Below are positions 31,977-39,628 of a stretch of DNA of 64,000 nt, one piece after another. The DNA comes from Argyresthia goedartella (Eukaryota > Arthropoda > Insecta > Lepidoptera > Argyresthiidae), in NCBI GenBank assembly GCA_949825045.1, contig OX463829.1:6200001-6264000 (forward strand), read 5' to 3'. The first letter of the stretch is position 1. The number at the start of each line of letters is the position of its first letter. The notes under the pieces are model-generated. The model saw nothing but the letters and a program-made list of their open reading frames with translations, was not told where the DNA came from and made no database searches. The position numbers and the translations under genes were made by a program.

Positions 31977-32798
31977 ATGGATGTAGATATAAAAAAACAA
32001 ATAATAAAATCAGTAAGGAATATTAAAAATAAATTAAAAATACTGAAAGAGGAAGAAGATATTTCAGAACGTAAACAACGTAAGATATTAAAACCCATTA
32101 CTGATCCGTTAGAGTCGATAGTCTCGATACATAAAAACGAAGAGAATAAAAACAATCAAATGGAAGCTTCCAATGAGAATAATGATGATTACTTTAGCTC
32201 ATGTACAAGTGACACTAGTATGCATACTGAAGATGAATTAGATGATAGTATTTTCCATGATGAAAGGAATAAAAACATTACTTATGGTATAAGAAACGAA
32301 GGAGGCAAAGTACTAATAGGAAACGTTCCCATCGTAATAAAGAAAACTGAAGATAGTTCAGTGTTTAGTATTAAAGATAAAAGCTATGTCATTACTCCAG
32401 GTCTATCAGAGTTGTTGTTTGAAAATAAACCTAAGATAGATTTGATCACAGAACAAGATAGGTTACTATATAAAGATATTTTAATTGCTACTAATGCACA
32501 TAGAAGAGGATTTATTCCATCAGGACAAATACAAGGTAATTCAGGAATAAAATATTCAAAAATAATTAAGCCTTTATTTCTTGAAACTGAAACAAAAAAA
32601 GTACAACAAGGTGGTAGTTTACCAATATTAAAAAAATATAAATCAAATACTGATTTAGTATACTGGGACAATCCTAATGAACTTATTGATAGGTTAAAAC
32701 TTTTAGTTGCCTCAAAGAGTGCAGGAAATACCAATCATGATAATGAAATAATTTCTATAATAGAGGAATTAAAAGAAGCAGGTATTATTAGAGAATAA
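31977..32798 (+). CDS. Maverick conserved orphan protein, 273 residues
   Basis: The N-terminal third is charged and low-complexity (Lys-rich, then NNDDYFSSCTSDTSMHTEDE). The conserved part begins near residue 100 and includes YVITPGLSELLFEN, LLYKDILIATNAHRRG, a DLVYWDNPNELIDRLKLLVAS block and the Glu-rich terminus IISIIEELKEAGIIRE. I recall this C-terminal block as typical of arthropod Mavericks (possibly the domain called DUF8207), of unknown function. Its place between the packaging ATPase and integrase suggests a virion or assembly role, but nothing in the sequence shows an enzyme. Confidence 0.8.
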   Translation: MDVDIKKQIIKSVRNIKNKLKILKEEEDISERKQRKILKPITDPLESIVSIHKNEENKNNQMEASNENNDDYFSSCTSDTSMHTEDELDDSIFHDERNKNITYGIRNEGGKVLIGNVPIVIKKTEDSSVFSIKDKSYVITPGLSELLFENKPKIDLITEQDRLLYKDILIATNAHRRGFIPSGQIQGNSGIKYSKIIKPLFLETETKKVQQGGSLPILKKYKSNTDLVYWDNPNELIDRLKLLVASKSAGNTNHDNEIISIIEELKEAGIIRE

Positions 32799-32848
32799 AT
32801 AGAGCGTAAACTTTTTCATTAAACTAGTTTATTACTGACGGGCTAGCG

Positions 32849-33139
32849 ATGAACATCGATAAGTTTGGACATCATGTATTTAAACGACAGAAAATGGATA
32901 GTCACTCAGATTATCTGATTTGTAGTATGACTGATGGATCTTTAAATAAGCTCCTTAAAAATATTGTAAATCCAGTAGATGCTGGAGATTGTGTGAACAA
33001 ACAATATGTTGATAAGAATATAGAGAGCTTAGAAATTAAACTCAAATCAATAAACCAAAATCTGGCACAAATTGGATCAGAAATCAACAGTATCAAACAA
33101 AGTATAGAGTCAGTGAAACAGAAAATTAAAAAAAAATGA
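32849..33139 (+). CDS. Small fibre-like coiled-coil protein, 96 residues
   Basis: The N-terminus is basic (NIDKFGHHVFKRQK). The middle has NPVDAGDCVNKQYVD, strikingly like the DAVNKxYVD linker that precedes the trimeric shaft of phage tail fibres. The C-terminal half (LEIKLKSINQNLAQIGSEIN onward) has regular heptad hydrophobics ending in a Lys run, a predicted coiled coil. I infer a trimeric spike or fibre stalk; no receptor-binding head is present. The stop codon overlaps the integrase start (ATGA at 33136-33139). Confidence 0.75.
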   Translation: MNIDKFGHHVFKRQKMDSHSDYLICSMTDGSLNKLLKNIVNPVDAGDCVNKQYVDKNIESLEIKLKSINQNLAQIGSEINSIKQSIESVKQKIKKK

Positions 33140-34074
33140 GTAAAGAAATTGTAGTGAAAGAAATACATAAGCAAGCAAGAAAAAATTTTCCAAGAAGACA
33201 TGTTGTGATGAAAGACATTGATGATTTATGGCAAGCTGATCTAATCGACATGCAATCTATTTCTAGAGAAAATTCTAATTTCAAATACATATTGGCTGTT
33301 ATTGATGTCTTTTCAAAGTATGCTTGGGTATATCCTTTAAAACAAAAGAATATGGAACAAACATTTAAAGCATTCCAACATTTATTTAGTAAAAATCGTA
33401 TTCCTAAAAATTTGCAAACTGATTTAGGAACTGAATTTTACAACAAGAAACTTAAAACATTGTTCAATCATTATAATATAAATCATTACTCAACATATTC
33501 TACTAAGAAAGCTTCTGTAGTAGAAAGATTTATTAGAACCTTTAAAGGTATTATGTATAGATATTTTAGTTTAAAAGGAAACTATGTTTGGTTTAGTCAT
33601 GATATTCTTTCAAAATTAATAGAAATGTATAATGGCAGAATGCATAGAACAATAGGTTTGAAACCCAATCAAGTAAATGCAAGTCATAAAGAACAGATAT
33701 TGCAAAAATATAAAAATAATATACGTTTAGATAAAAGGTTCATACAAAATAAAACTATACTTAAGTTTGGAGATTATGTGCGTATAAGTAAGTATAAAGG
33801 AACTTTTGAAAAAGGGTATACACCAAATTGGTCGACAGAAATATTTAAAATTATAAAAATCCAGAACACAGACCCTGTCACTTATCTCCTAGAAGATGCT
33901 AAAAAAAATCCTATATTAGGATCGTTCTATATTCAAGAATTACAAAAAACTAGACATCCTGATATTTATCTTGTTGAAAAAGTCATAAAAAAGAATGGAA
34001 ATAAGCTATTCGTAAAATGGTTAGGTTTGCCTTCTAATGAAAACTGTTGGATAGATAAATCAAAAGTTTTATAA
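33136..34074 (+). CDS. INT: Retroviral-type integrase with C-terminal chromodomain
   Basis: 312 residues. An RNase H-fold DDE core carries the acids in QADLIDM (about 35), LQTDLGTEF (about 98) and ASVVERF (about 131). The spacing between the second and third acids is about 33 residues, close to the DD35E norm. NINHYSTYST and HRTIGLKPNQV are hallmarks of Maverick integrases. The C-terminus (VEKVIKKNGNKLFVKWLGLP then NENCWI) is a chromodomain, which may steer insertion to certain chromatin. It inserts the element with 6-bp target duplications, as seen here. The ATG overlaps the upstream stop by 4 bases. Confidence 0.96.
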   Translation: MSKEIVVKEIHKQARKNFPRRHVVMKDIDDLWQADLIDMQSISRENSNFKYILAVIDVFSKYAWVYPLKQKNMEQTFKAFQHLFSKNRIPKNLQTDLGTEFYNKKLKTLFNHYNINHYSTYSTKKASVVERFIRTFKGIMYRYFSLKGNYVWFSHDILSKLIEMYNGRMHRTIGLKPNQVNASHKEQILQKYKNNIRLDKRFIQNKTILKFGDYVRISKYKGTFEKGYTPNWSTEIFKIIKIQNTDPVTYLLEDAKKNPILGSFYIQELQKTRHPDIYLVEKVIKKNGNKLFVKWLGLPSNENCWIDKSKVL

Positions 34075-34179
34075 GCAAAATATACAAGTTACATTCTCAT
34101 TCTGATAATACCTCTTCGAAAAGAAACATCTTTTCATACAATTTTTATAAATAGTATTTTACAATTCGTTTAGATTACA

Positions 34180-34665
34180 ATGGTGATGCAAAAATCAAAA
34201 ACAAATCAAAAAAAATGTATTAATAAAAATGACAAAAATAATATCAAAAAAGGCACTGGAATGAAAAAAACTTTTAAAAATATAGTTTCAATTACAAAAA
34301 AGCATATAAAAAAATTTAAACCTCAATGCAAAAAGGCAGCTATCGAACTCGCCATGGCTGTTGTTAAAGAATTGGGTTCAGATTCAGATGAGTCTGTGAT
34401 TACCCCGCGTGTGATACCTATCCCAAAAGTTGGAGGATTCTTGCCATTGATACCGATATTTGCTGGACTGTCTGCTGCTGGTGGTTTGGCTGGAGGGGCA
34501 GCTGGCATTGCTAAAGCAGTTAATGCTATTAAATGCGCTAAGGAACGCTTGAAAGAATTAAAACGACATAACAAGAAAATGGAAACACTGTGTATAGGAA
34601 AAGGATTATGTCTCAAAGAGCGTGGTGATGGTTTGGGAATTTATGTAAATAATAAAAAAAACTAA
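34180..34665 (+). CDS. pX-like hydrophobic/basic virion protein, 161 residues
   Basis: The N-terminal 65 residues are Lys-rich. After an acidic linker (ELGSDSDESVI) comes a Pro-bounded hydrophobic, Gly/Ala-rich stretch (PLIPIFAGLSAAGGLAGG), then a Lys-rich amphipathic helix and a Cys/Gly tail. This layout matches the adenovirus pX/pVI-like proteins reported in adintoviruses and Mavericks, thought to bind DNA or disrupt membranes; that role is inferred. The last codons are AAA AAA AAC TAA, a canonical slippery heptamer ending at the stop. The protease frame follows directly in the -1 frame. Confidence 0.8.
   Translation: MVMQKSKTNQKKCINKNDKNNIKKGTGMKKTFKNIVSITKKHIKKFKPQCKKAAIELAMAVVKELGSDSDESVITPRVIPIPKVGGFLPLIPIFAGLSAAGGLAGGAAGIAKAVNAIKCAKERLKELKRHNKKMETLCIGKGLCLKERGDGLGIYVNNKKN
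34656..34662 (+). promoter_or_regulatory. Candidate -1 ribosomal frameshift site (A AAA AAC)
   Basis: The heptamer is in the proper register: pX-frame codons AAA, AAA, AAC, then TAA. Slipping back one base continues CTA AAT CAT straight into the protease frame, whose last upstream stop is at 34653-34655. I see no strong pseudoknot downstream by eye. The run of eight A bases could also support polymerase slippage or be an indel error. Confidence 0.55.
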
Positions 34666-35033
34666 ATCATAGGCTACCCAAGAGAGCGCTTACTAATATA
34701 GATTTACTTAAATATGGTCAAAACATTCCATTTTTCAGAGGAGTGTTTATGAGGGATGATTTACCTCAGCATCCATTAAAAAAGGAATGTGCTATTATGA
34801 ATCTTGACAATTCTGAGAATGCTGGAACTCATTGGGTAGCCTATGCAAAATTAGATAATTATGTAGAGTATTATGATAGTTATGGTAATTTAAAGCCACC
34901 AGAAGAATTAATCAAATACATAGGACCAAATATATTTTATAATTATGATAACGATCAGAAACGTAACACATACAAATGTGGTCATTTATGTTTAAAGTTT
35001 TTAAATGCCTTTTGGGATCTAAATAAATACTGA
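34662..35033 (+). CDS. PRO: Adenain-like cysteine protease (capsid maturation)
   Basis: The frame from 34662 to TGA 35031-35033 encodes about 123 residues. It includes the conserved N-terminal block (LTNIDLLKYGQ... FFRGVFM), the catalytic His in GTHWVAY, the acid in YYDSYG and the nucleophile in YKCGHLCLKFL. Family members cleave capsid precursor proteins. The first in-frame ATG (34749) lies inside the conserved block, and no ATG precedes the block. Translation therefore needs a -1 frameshift from the pX-like ORF, a non-AUG start, splicing, or the start codon has been lost. All three catalytic residues remain. Confidence 0.88.
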   Translation, partial: LNHRLPKRALTNIDLLKYGQNIPFFRGVFMRDDLPQHPLKKECAIMNLDNSENAGTHWVAYAKLDNYVEYYDSYGNLKPPEELIKYIGPNIFYNYDNDQKRNTYKCGHLCLKFLNAFWDLNKY

Positions 35034-35062
35034 GTACTTTACGTTTGAGTTCAGTTGTTGCA

Positions 35063-35749
35063 ATGTCTGTGACTCTAACAATCGTTGGTAATAAATCTAT
35101 TCTCCAATCTGAATTTACATCTCCTTTGAGTTTAGATGGTAATTATGAGTGTGGTTTATTATTTTTTTCCACATTCAATTCAATTCCTAACATACATGAA
35201 AGCAATAACGTATTTGCATATGGGAATAATGATGTGATAAAAATTCCAAATGGCATTTATGATTTATCTGCTTTAAATGAATATATAAAATCGAAAATGG
35301 AGAATTGTAACATTATGATTCATCCAAATAACAATACTTTAAAATGTTCTTTATTTTGCACTAAACCAATTGATTTTCGCGTGAAAAATAGTATCGGTGC
35401 AATGCTTGGATTCTCGAGTACGATTTTGGAAGCGAATAAATGGCATGATTCAACTCATCCAGTGAACATTATACCAGCGTCTGTGATACGAGTCGAATGT
35501 GATCTAATACAGGGCTCTTTTACAAATGGTTCACCTACACATATAATACATGAATTTGTGCTTAATATTCCATCAGGATATCAAGTTATTGAAGTACCAA
35601 AAAACGTTATTTATTTCCCAATAAAAAATAAATACATTTCATCAGTAACATTAAAAATTTTGGATTTAGAGGGAAACCTAATTAATTTTAACAACGAAAA
35701 AATTCAACTGCGTCTTCATCTAAGGAAAAGAAATGATAGTCTTCAATGA
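35063..35749 (+). CDS. Penton-like minor capsid protein (single jelly roll)
   Basis: 228 residues from the ATG at 35063; an in-frame TTG 18 bases upstream is less likely as a start. The N-terminal FTSPLSLDGNYECGLLFFST with FNSIPNI is a signature of the penton-like proteins of Mavericks and adintoviruses. Alternating beta-strand and loop character continues through YQVIEVPKNVIYFPIKNKYI. Five copies would plug each capsid vertex. It starts 30 bases after the protease stop and its last 17 bases overlap the next small ORF. Confidence 0.88.
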   Translation: MSVTLTIVGNKSILQSEFTSPLSLDGNYECGLLFFSTFNSIPNIHESNNVFAYGNNDVIKIPNGIYDLSALNEYIKSKMENCNIMIHPNNNTLKCSLFCTKPIDFRVKNSIGAMLGFSSTILEANKWHDSTHPVNIIPASVIRVECDLIQGSFTNGSPTHIIHEFVLNIPSGYQVIEVPKNVIYFPIKNKYISSVTLKILDLEGNLINFNNEKIQLRLHLRKRNDSLQ

Positions 35750-35894
35750 TAATCATGATGTCTATAAAATAAACAAAAATAATAAATCTAAAGCCATTAT
35801 CAAGAGCAACGTGAAACAAACCACACGTAAAAAGTTAAAAATAATTACAAAAAGTAATAAGGAATTTCTTCAAACTTTGGGGTTTAAAATATGA
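35733..35894 (+). CDS. 53-residue ORF between penton and major capsid genes
   Basis: ATG at 35733, stop TGA at 35892-35894. It overlaps the penton ORF end by 17 bases and shares ATGA with the capsid start (35891-35894). The product is basic with a C-terminus NKEFLQTLGFKI. I recall a similar short ORF ending FLxxLGxK ahead of the hexon-like gene in other Mavericks, which argues it is real. Function unknown; the length rules out an enzyme. Confidence 0.65.
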   Translation: MIVFNDNHDVYKINKNNKSKAIIKSNVKQTTRKKLKIITKSNKEFLQTLGFKI

Positions 35895-37102
35895 GTATTC
35901 TAAAAATATCAGATTATCCGCAGTTCGATAATTCTATCGAAAGTTATGAAACGCATACCTACAATCCCTACAATAATAGCTTTAATGAAAATGATGAAAT
36001 AAGAATACCAATTCATCAGCAAGATATCTACTTACTACCATCATCAAGTGCGATATACATCGAGGGAAAATTTTGTGTGCAGGCTCGAGATCTGGCTGGA
36101 GTTATCAAAAAAAAAAAAGTTAATCTAACTAATAATGCAATTTCCTTTCTATTTCAAGACATTAGATATGAAATGAATGGTGTAGAAATAGATCGTGTAC
36201 GAAATGTTGGAATAACAACAACTATGAAATCTTTAGTATCTATGAGTAGTGGAGAAAATAAAGTAGCAGCTATATGGGGTTGGAACATAGACGGATTTCA
36301 TGATCAAGATGGTAGTTTTTACGTCTTACTACCATTAAATAAATTATTAGGCTTTGCAGAAGATTATAGAAAAATAATAATAAATTGTAAACATGAACTA
36401 ATTCTCAATAGAACTAGTACAAGTTTAAATAGTGTAGTTACTGACAAAGATGACTCTGTTACAGTAAGTTTACAAAAAGTGCAATGGCGTATGCCTCATA
36501 TCAAGGTATCTGACCAGCAAAAGCTTACTTTAATAAAACACTTAGAGAAAGACAAACCTATACAAATCGCATACAGAAATTGGGATCTATATGAATATCC
36601 ATTATTACCTAAATCTACCAAGCATACATGGTCTGTTAAAACAACTTCACAATTAGAGAAACCACGTTATGTTATATTTGGATTACAAACAAATAGAAAA
36701 AATAATAATGTTAAAGACAGTGCCATTTTCGATCATTGTAATTTGAAAAATGTTACTTTATTCTTAAATTCTTACTATTATCCATACGATGCTCTTAATT
36801 TGAAATTTGATGAAAACAAGTACAATATATTATACGATATGTATGCTAGATTTCGTCAGTCGTTCTATAATCTTCCTGTAGACCCGTTGATTGATCACCT
36901 AACATTTAAAACTAAAGCTCCGTTGTATGTAATTGATTGTTCGCGGCAAAACGAAAATTTAAAAACAGGACCTGTTGATGTACGTTTAGAAATTGAATGT
37001 GAAAAGGATATTCCGGATAACACAAGCGCATATTGCTTAATAATAAACGATCATCTGGTAGAGTACAGACCTTTAAGTAATATAGTACGAAAAATATCAT
37101 GA
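35891..37102 (+). CDS. MCP: Hexon-like major capsid protein (double jelly roll)
   Basis: 403 residues. It starts MSILKISDYPQFDNSIESYE and continues into alternating beta-strand segments. Family-typical motifs include ISFLFQDIRYEMNGVEID near residue 85, a WGWNIDGFHDQDG loop, and NVTLFLNSYYYPYDALNLKF near 290. Two jelly-roll halves and this length match Polinton and adintovirus capsid proteins, which form the icosahedral shell. The frame is intact with no stop. The start overlaps the small ORF upstream and the stop overlaps the next gene (ATGA, 37099-37102). Confidence 0.93.
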   Translation: MSILKISDYPQFDNSIESYETHTYNPYNNSFNENDEIRIPIHQQDIYLLPSSSAIYIEGKFCVQARDLAGVIKKKKVNLTNNAISFLFQDIRYEMNGVEIDRVRNVGITTTMKSLVSMSSGENKVAAIWGWNIDGFHDQDGSFYVLLPLNKLLGFAEDYRKIIINCKHELILNRTSTSLNSVVTDKDDSVTVSLQKVQWRMPHIKVSDQQKLTLIKHLEKDKPIQIAYRNWDLYEYPLLPKSTKHTWSVKTTSQLEKPRYVIFGLQTNRKNNNVKDSAIFDHCNLKNVTLFLNSYYYPYDALNLKFDENKYNILYDMYARFRQSFYNLPVDPLIDHLTFKTKAPLYVIDCSRQNENLKTGPVDVRLEIECEKDIPDNTSAYCLIINDHLVEYRPLSNIVRKIS

Positions 37103-37581
37103 AATCATCAGCTATTGTAGATGTACAAGGATTCAGAAGAGAAAATAATGAATTTATTATTAAAGAAATTGCTATCATTTGTGGTGATCAAGTTCAAGTT
37201 TTATTAATTCTTCCACCTTTTTCATTTCACCACCTTACATACACAGAAAAGATGCAAATCAGATGGATAGAACGAAATAGAAAAATTTTCTGGAATGATG
37301 GCTTCATTACCTATGACAATTTTTTAATGAACACGCAGCCATTCTTGGTTGACAAAACAATTTATTGTAAAGGGGTAGAAAAAGCGACTTGGATTAAGAA
37401 TATATTTAATCATGATGATGTTATAAATTTAGAATACGTTAAATGTCCTAGTTTGTTAAGTTTGCATAAAGAATATAGATTTTGTAATGATATTTTAAAT
37501 TGTATGTATCATCCTTCATTTTGTGCACTAAAAAATGTTACATGTTTAAAAAAATGGTGTACTTTTTTAAAAATAATATAA
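37099..37581 (+). CDS. Maverick 3'-terminal orphan, 160 residues
   Basis: It starts inside the capsid stop (ATGA). It begins AIVDVQGFRRENNEFIIKEI, followed by LPPFSFHHLTYTEK, a Trp-containing block (IRWIERNRKIFWNDG), VINLEYVKCPSLL and a Cys/His-rich end (CNDILNCMYHPSFCALKNV). I recall similar proteins in arthropod and cnidarian Mavericks. The opening beta-strand with an acidic residue followed by FIIKEIAI hints at an RNase H-like/DnaQ-like fold, but the usual DxE pair is not present, so any nuclease call would be speculative. It is the last gene before the right TIR. Confidence 0.75.
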   Translation: MKSSAIVDVQGFRRENNEFIIKEIAIICGDQVQVLLILPPFSFHHLTYTEKMQIRWIERNRKIFWNDGFITYDNFLMNTQPFLVDKTIYCKGVEKATWIKNIFNHDDVINLEYVKCPSLLSLHKEYRFCNDILNCMYHPSFCALKNVTCLKKWCTFLKII

Positions 37582-37698
37582 ACCATCGTTGAAATATCTT
37601 TTTTTTATTTTTCAAATACCTTATTTCCTTTTGTAATTTATAAGAAATATATACGCATAGCGTAGGCGGCGTACCCGTCCTATCAGATAAAAAAAAAC

Positions 37699-37908
37699 AG
37701 TAAGATTCTGTAGCTCAGATCGTCATCAGTCAACATAAGCAATTGAAAAGAGCTGCAGTACGAATCAGACACACTTCAGAATAAACAGGTTGCCGTTTAA
37801 AACCTGCAGGGTAGGATAACATTGCGGGGTTTTGCAGCACAAACCGAGCGGAGCGAGCGAAGCGAGCGGCGCGAATTTGTGATGCAGAACCCCCAATGTT
37901 ACCCTACT
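37699..37908 (-). repeat. Maverick right terminal inverted repeat
   Basis: Reverse complement of 22590-22793. The inner limit is near the A-rich run at 37689-37697, after which the two arms diverge. Confidence 0.95.
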
Positions 37909-37990
37909 TTTGCCCTGATATTTGCTGTGAAAATCAGTATATTTGCTGTGCAAATCTGTATTATTGCTGAGCAGTTTAATATTTCCCAAA
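37909..37990 (+). repeat. Dispersed repeat M1, copy 4, right half
   Basis: It begins with the second TTTGCC of the target duplication and continues CTGATATTTGCTGTGAAAA, the 3' end of M1, closing the element interrupted at 22589. Confidence 0.8.
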
Positions 37991-38154
37991 AAAAATTACT
38001 TTGTCTTTGACGGTGATATTCTATTTTCCGCTTTCGGGGTGCCCACCCTCAACCCTTTGGTGCCTGGAAATTTTACATTAGCCTAACGTTTTTAAATTTT
38101 ATGACCATGGCATGAGGTTCAAAATCGCGATGCCTCAGAACCGGGTCCAGGTGT

Positions 38155-38211
38155 TGACCGGCTAACATGACCGGCTAACATGACCGGCTAACATGACCGG
38201 CTAACATGACG
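38155..38211. repeat. Tandem repeat, 13-bp unit, about four copies
   Basis: GACCGGCTAACAT is repeated four times in succession, then degenerates. Confidence 0.9.
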
Positions 38212-38227
38212 GCCCACAAAAAAAAAT

Positions 38228-38349
38228 GAAAAATAAATATAGTTTAAAAAAACTAAAAACCACGCTTTTAAAGCATTATTTTTAACTTTTTAGTTCGAAG
38301 TGCTTTAAAAGCGTGTTTTTTAGTTTTTTTAAACTATATTTATTTTTCA
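38228..38349. repeat. Long hairpin, about 48-bp arms
   Basis: GAAAAATAAATATAGTTTAA and the following CACGCTTTTAAAGCA are mirrored by TGCTTTTAAAAGCGTG-like sequence and its continuation on the right, around a loop of about 25 bases. A GTTCGAGTGCGCGAGCCGG word follows. Probably a MITE. Confidence 0.8.
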
Positions 38350-38879
38350 ATTTTTAGTTCGAGTGCGCGAGCCGGAAAGTAAGTAGACTGTTTTGTCAAT
38401 CCCCCAAATACGAGAAATTAATTAATCCTGGCGATCCTAATCAGGATAATGAGATAATCTTATGAAATTATTACATTGTCGCTGATTCTTGATAAGTGTA
38501 CAAAGATTGAATTGAATATGTCCGTTTAAAGTGGGTCAAAATCGAGTCCAAAGGAGTCGGTTACATACAAACAAACAAACAAACATACAGGTGAAGCTAA
38601 GAAAAGCGTGATAAAAAGTGCGATGTTCCGTTCGGGCCATGACGGTCAATGTGGGGCGACATTAAAACTTTCCGTTCAGGCCACGTCGTACAATGTTGAC
38701 CGCACGTCAGACCTTGTTCAACCCTCTCTTTTTTATGTTAAAGGAAAATCTTACACAAATCGATCAAGGCCCATGTAAGCTCATTAAGGCTTGTGTTATG
38801 GGTACTAGACGACGATATATGATACAGATAAATACTTATGTATCCAAGACTAAGAAACAAATATTCATGCTCATCACAC

Positions 38880-39015
38880 AAATATTTGCCCTTGGTCTTG
38901 GGTTCGAATCCCGGTTTGGTTCGAAGCCGACGGTCTTGGGTTCGAATCCCGGATTCGAACCCAAGACCGTCGGCTTCGTAGGCAGGGTGGCACTACCCGC
39001 TGGACTAAACCGATC
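38880..39015. repeat. Head-to-head tRNA-like SINE pieces forming a perfect 25-bp inverted repeat
   Basis: The arms at 38923-38947 and 38953-38977 (GAAGCCGACGGTCTTGGGTT and so on) are perfect complements around a 5-base loop. Each arm carries a B-box-like GGTTCGAATCC. A third B-box-like copy is at 38899-38910. Confidence 0.8.
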
Positions 39016-39415
39016 GTAAAAATCATTTGCACCGTGATAATTCGCAAATACGCTGACCCGCGTGGCCCTGCACTTTATCGTGTATAGGCATGGTTTTAAG
39101 TTTTAAGACTGACTAATAAACTAAAGTAAAAAGTGGTGAATTTCCAAATCAAATATGAAAAAAAAACTTTTTTAGCATTTTTTAGGCAATGTAGTGGATA
39201 CCAACATCCCATGTAAACAACAGCAACGTGACCGCGGGGCCCCTTGTGACATTTTTTTGATTTTCCTTTCTCAGAAGTCATGTGGTCATTGTTGTACGAC
39301 GCAGAATAAGTCCGTTTAGCTCACAATTTATCGATGGTTAGAAACTAACGCGATAGATTATAAACTGACAGTTTTCACCATCTCACGGTGACTTCATTAT
39401 ATTGCCAAAACTCAC

Positions 39416-39628
39416 CTTATGAGTCCCAATCACCAACAGCAAACTGATCACATAATAGAACACCGAGATAATGATCTGGATGGAGTACACGATGTACAGC
39501 CGTGTGGCATTCTTGGCAATTTCCTCAGTCGTGTGACCGGTAGGCGGGCTGTCTGTGTGATCAGCTACGAACCTGGTCAGCCAGAAGATGACGAGGGCGG
39601 AGCTGAAAACTGCCATTAGGGCACTAAA
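39416..39628 (-). CDS. Host gene B, upstream exon (71 codons)
   Basis: The exon follows the acceptor TTCCATTCCACAG and ends at the donor GTGAG (minus strand), phase 0 at both sides. It encodes a hydrophobic helix (ALMAVFSSALVIFWLTRF), a polar loop (VADHTDSPPTGHTTEEIAKN) and a second helix ending SLLLVIGTHK. It corresponds to gene A's 10636-10827 exon. An N-terminal exon must lie upstream at higher coordinates; I could not find it. Confidence 0.8.

Larger units (their letters stand above)
22590..37908 (+). mobile_element. Complete Maverick/Polinton (adintovirus-like) element, 15.3 kb
   Basis: The left end is AGTAGGGTAACATTGG at 22590 and the right end is its exact complement at 37908, so the element begins AG and ends CT as Polintons do. 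It is flanked by perfect 6-bp direct repeats TTTGCC (22584-22589, 37909-37914). Terminal inverted repeats run about 205 bp with very few mismatches. Cargo in order: left-arm exons of unknown function, family B DNA polymerase, a minus-strand basic/acidic protein, packaging ATPase, an orphan conserved protein, a small fibre-like protein, integrase, pX-like protein, protease, penton-like protein, a 53-residue ORF, hexon-like capsid protein and a 160-residue orphan. Nearly every core ORF is open, which with the clean ends suggests a young insertion. Secondary SINE and MITE insertions sit in the left arm, so it is not brand new. Confidence 0.97.

Noticed and set aside
34743..35033. Protease starting with GTG at 34743 or ATG at 34749
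   Set aside because: Either start would drop part of the conserved N-terminal block that is encoded just upstream in the same frame.
35045..35062. TTG start for the penton-like protein
   Set aside because: The ATG at 35063 is a normal start and the added residues are not family-like.
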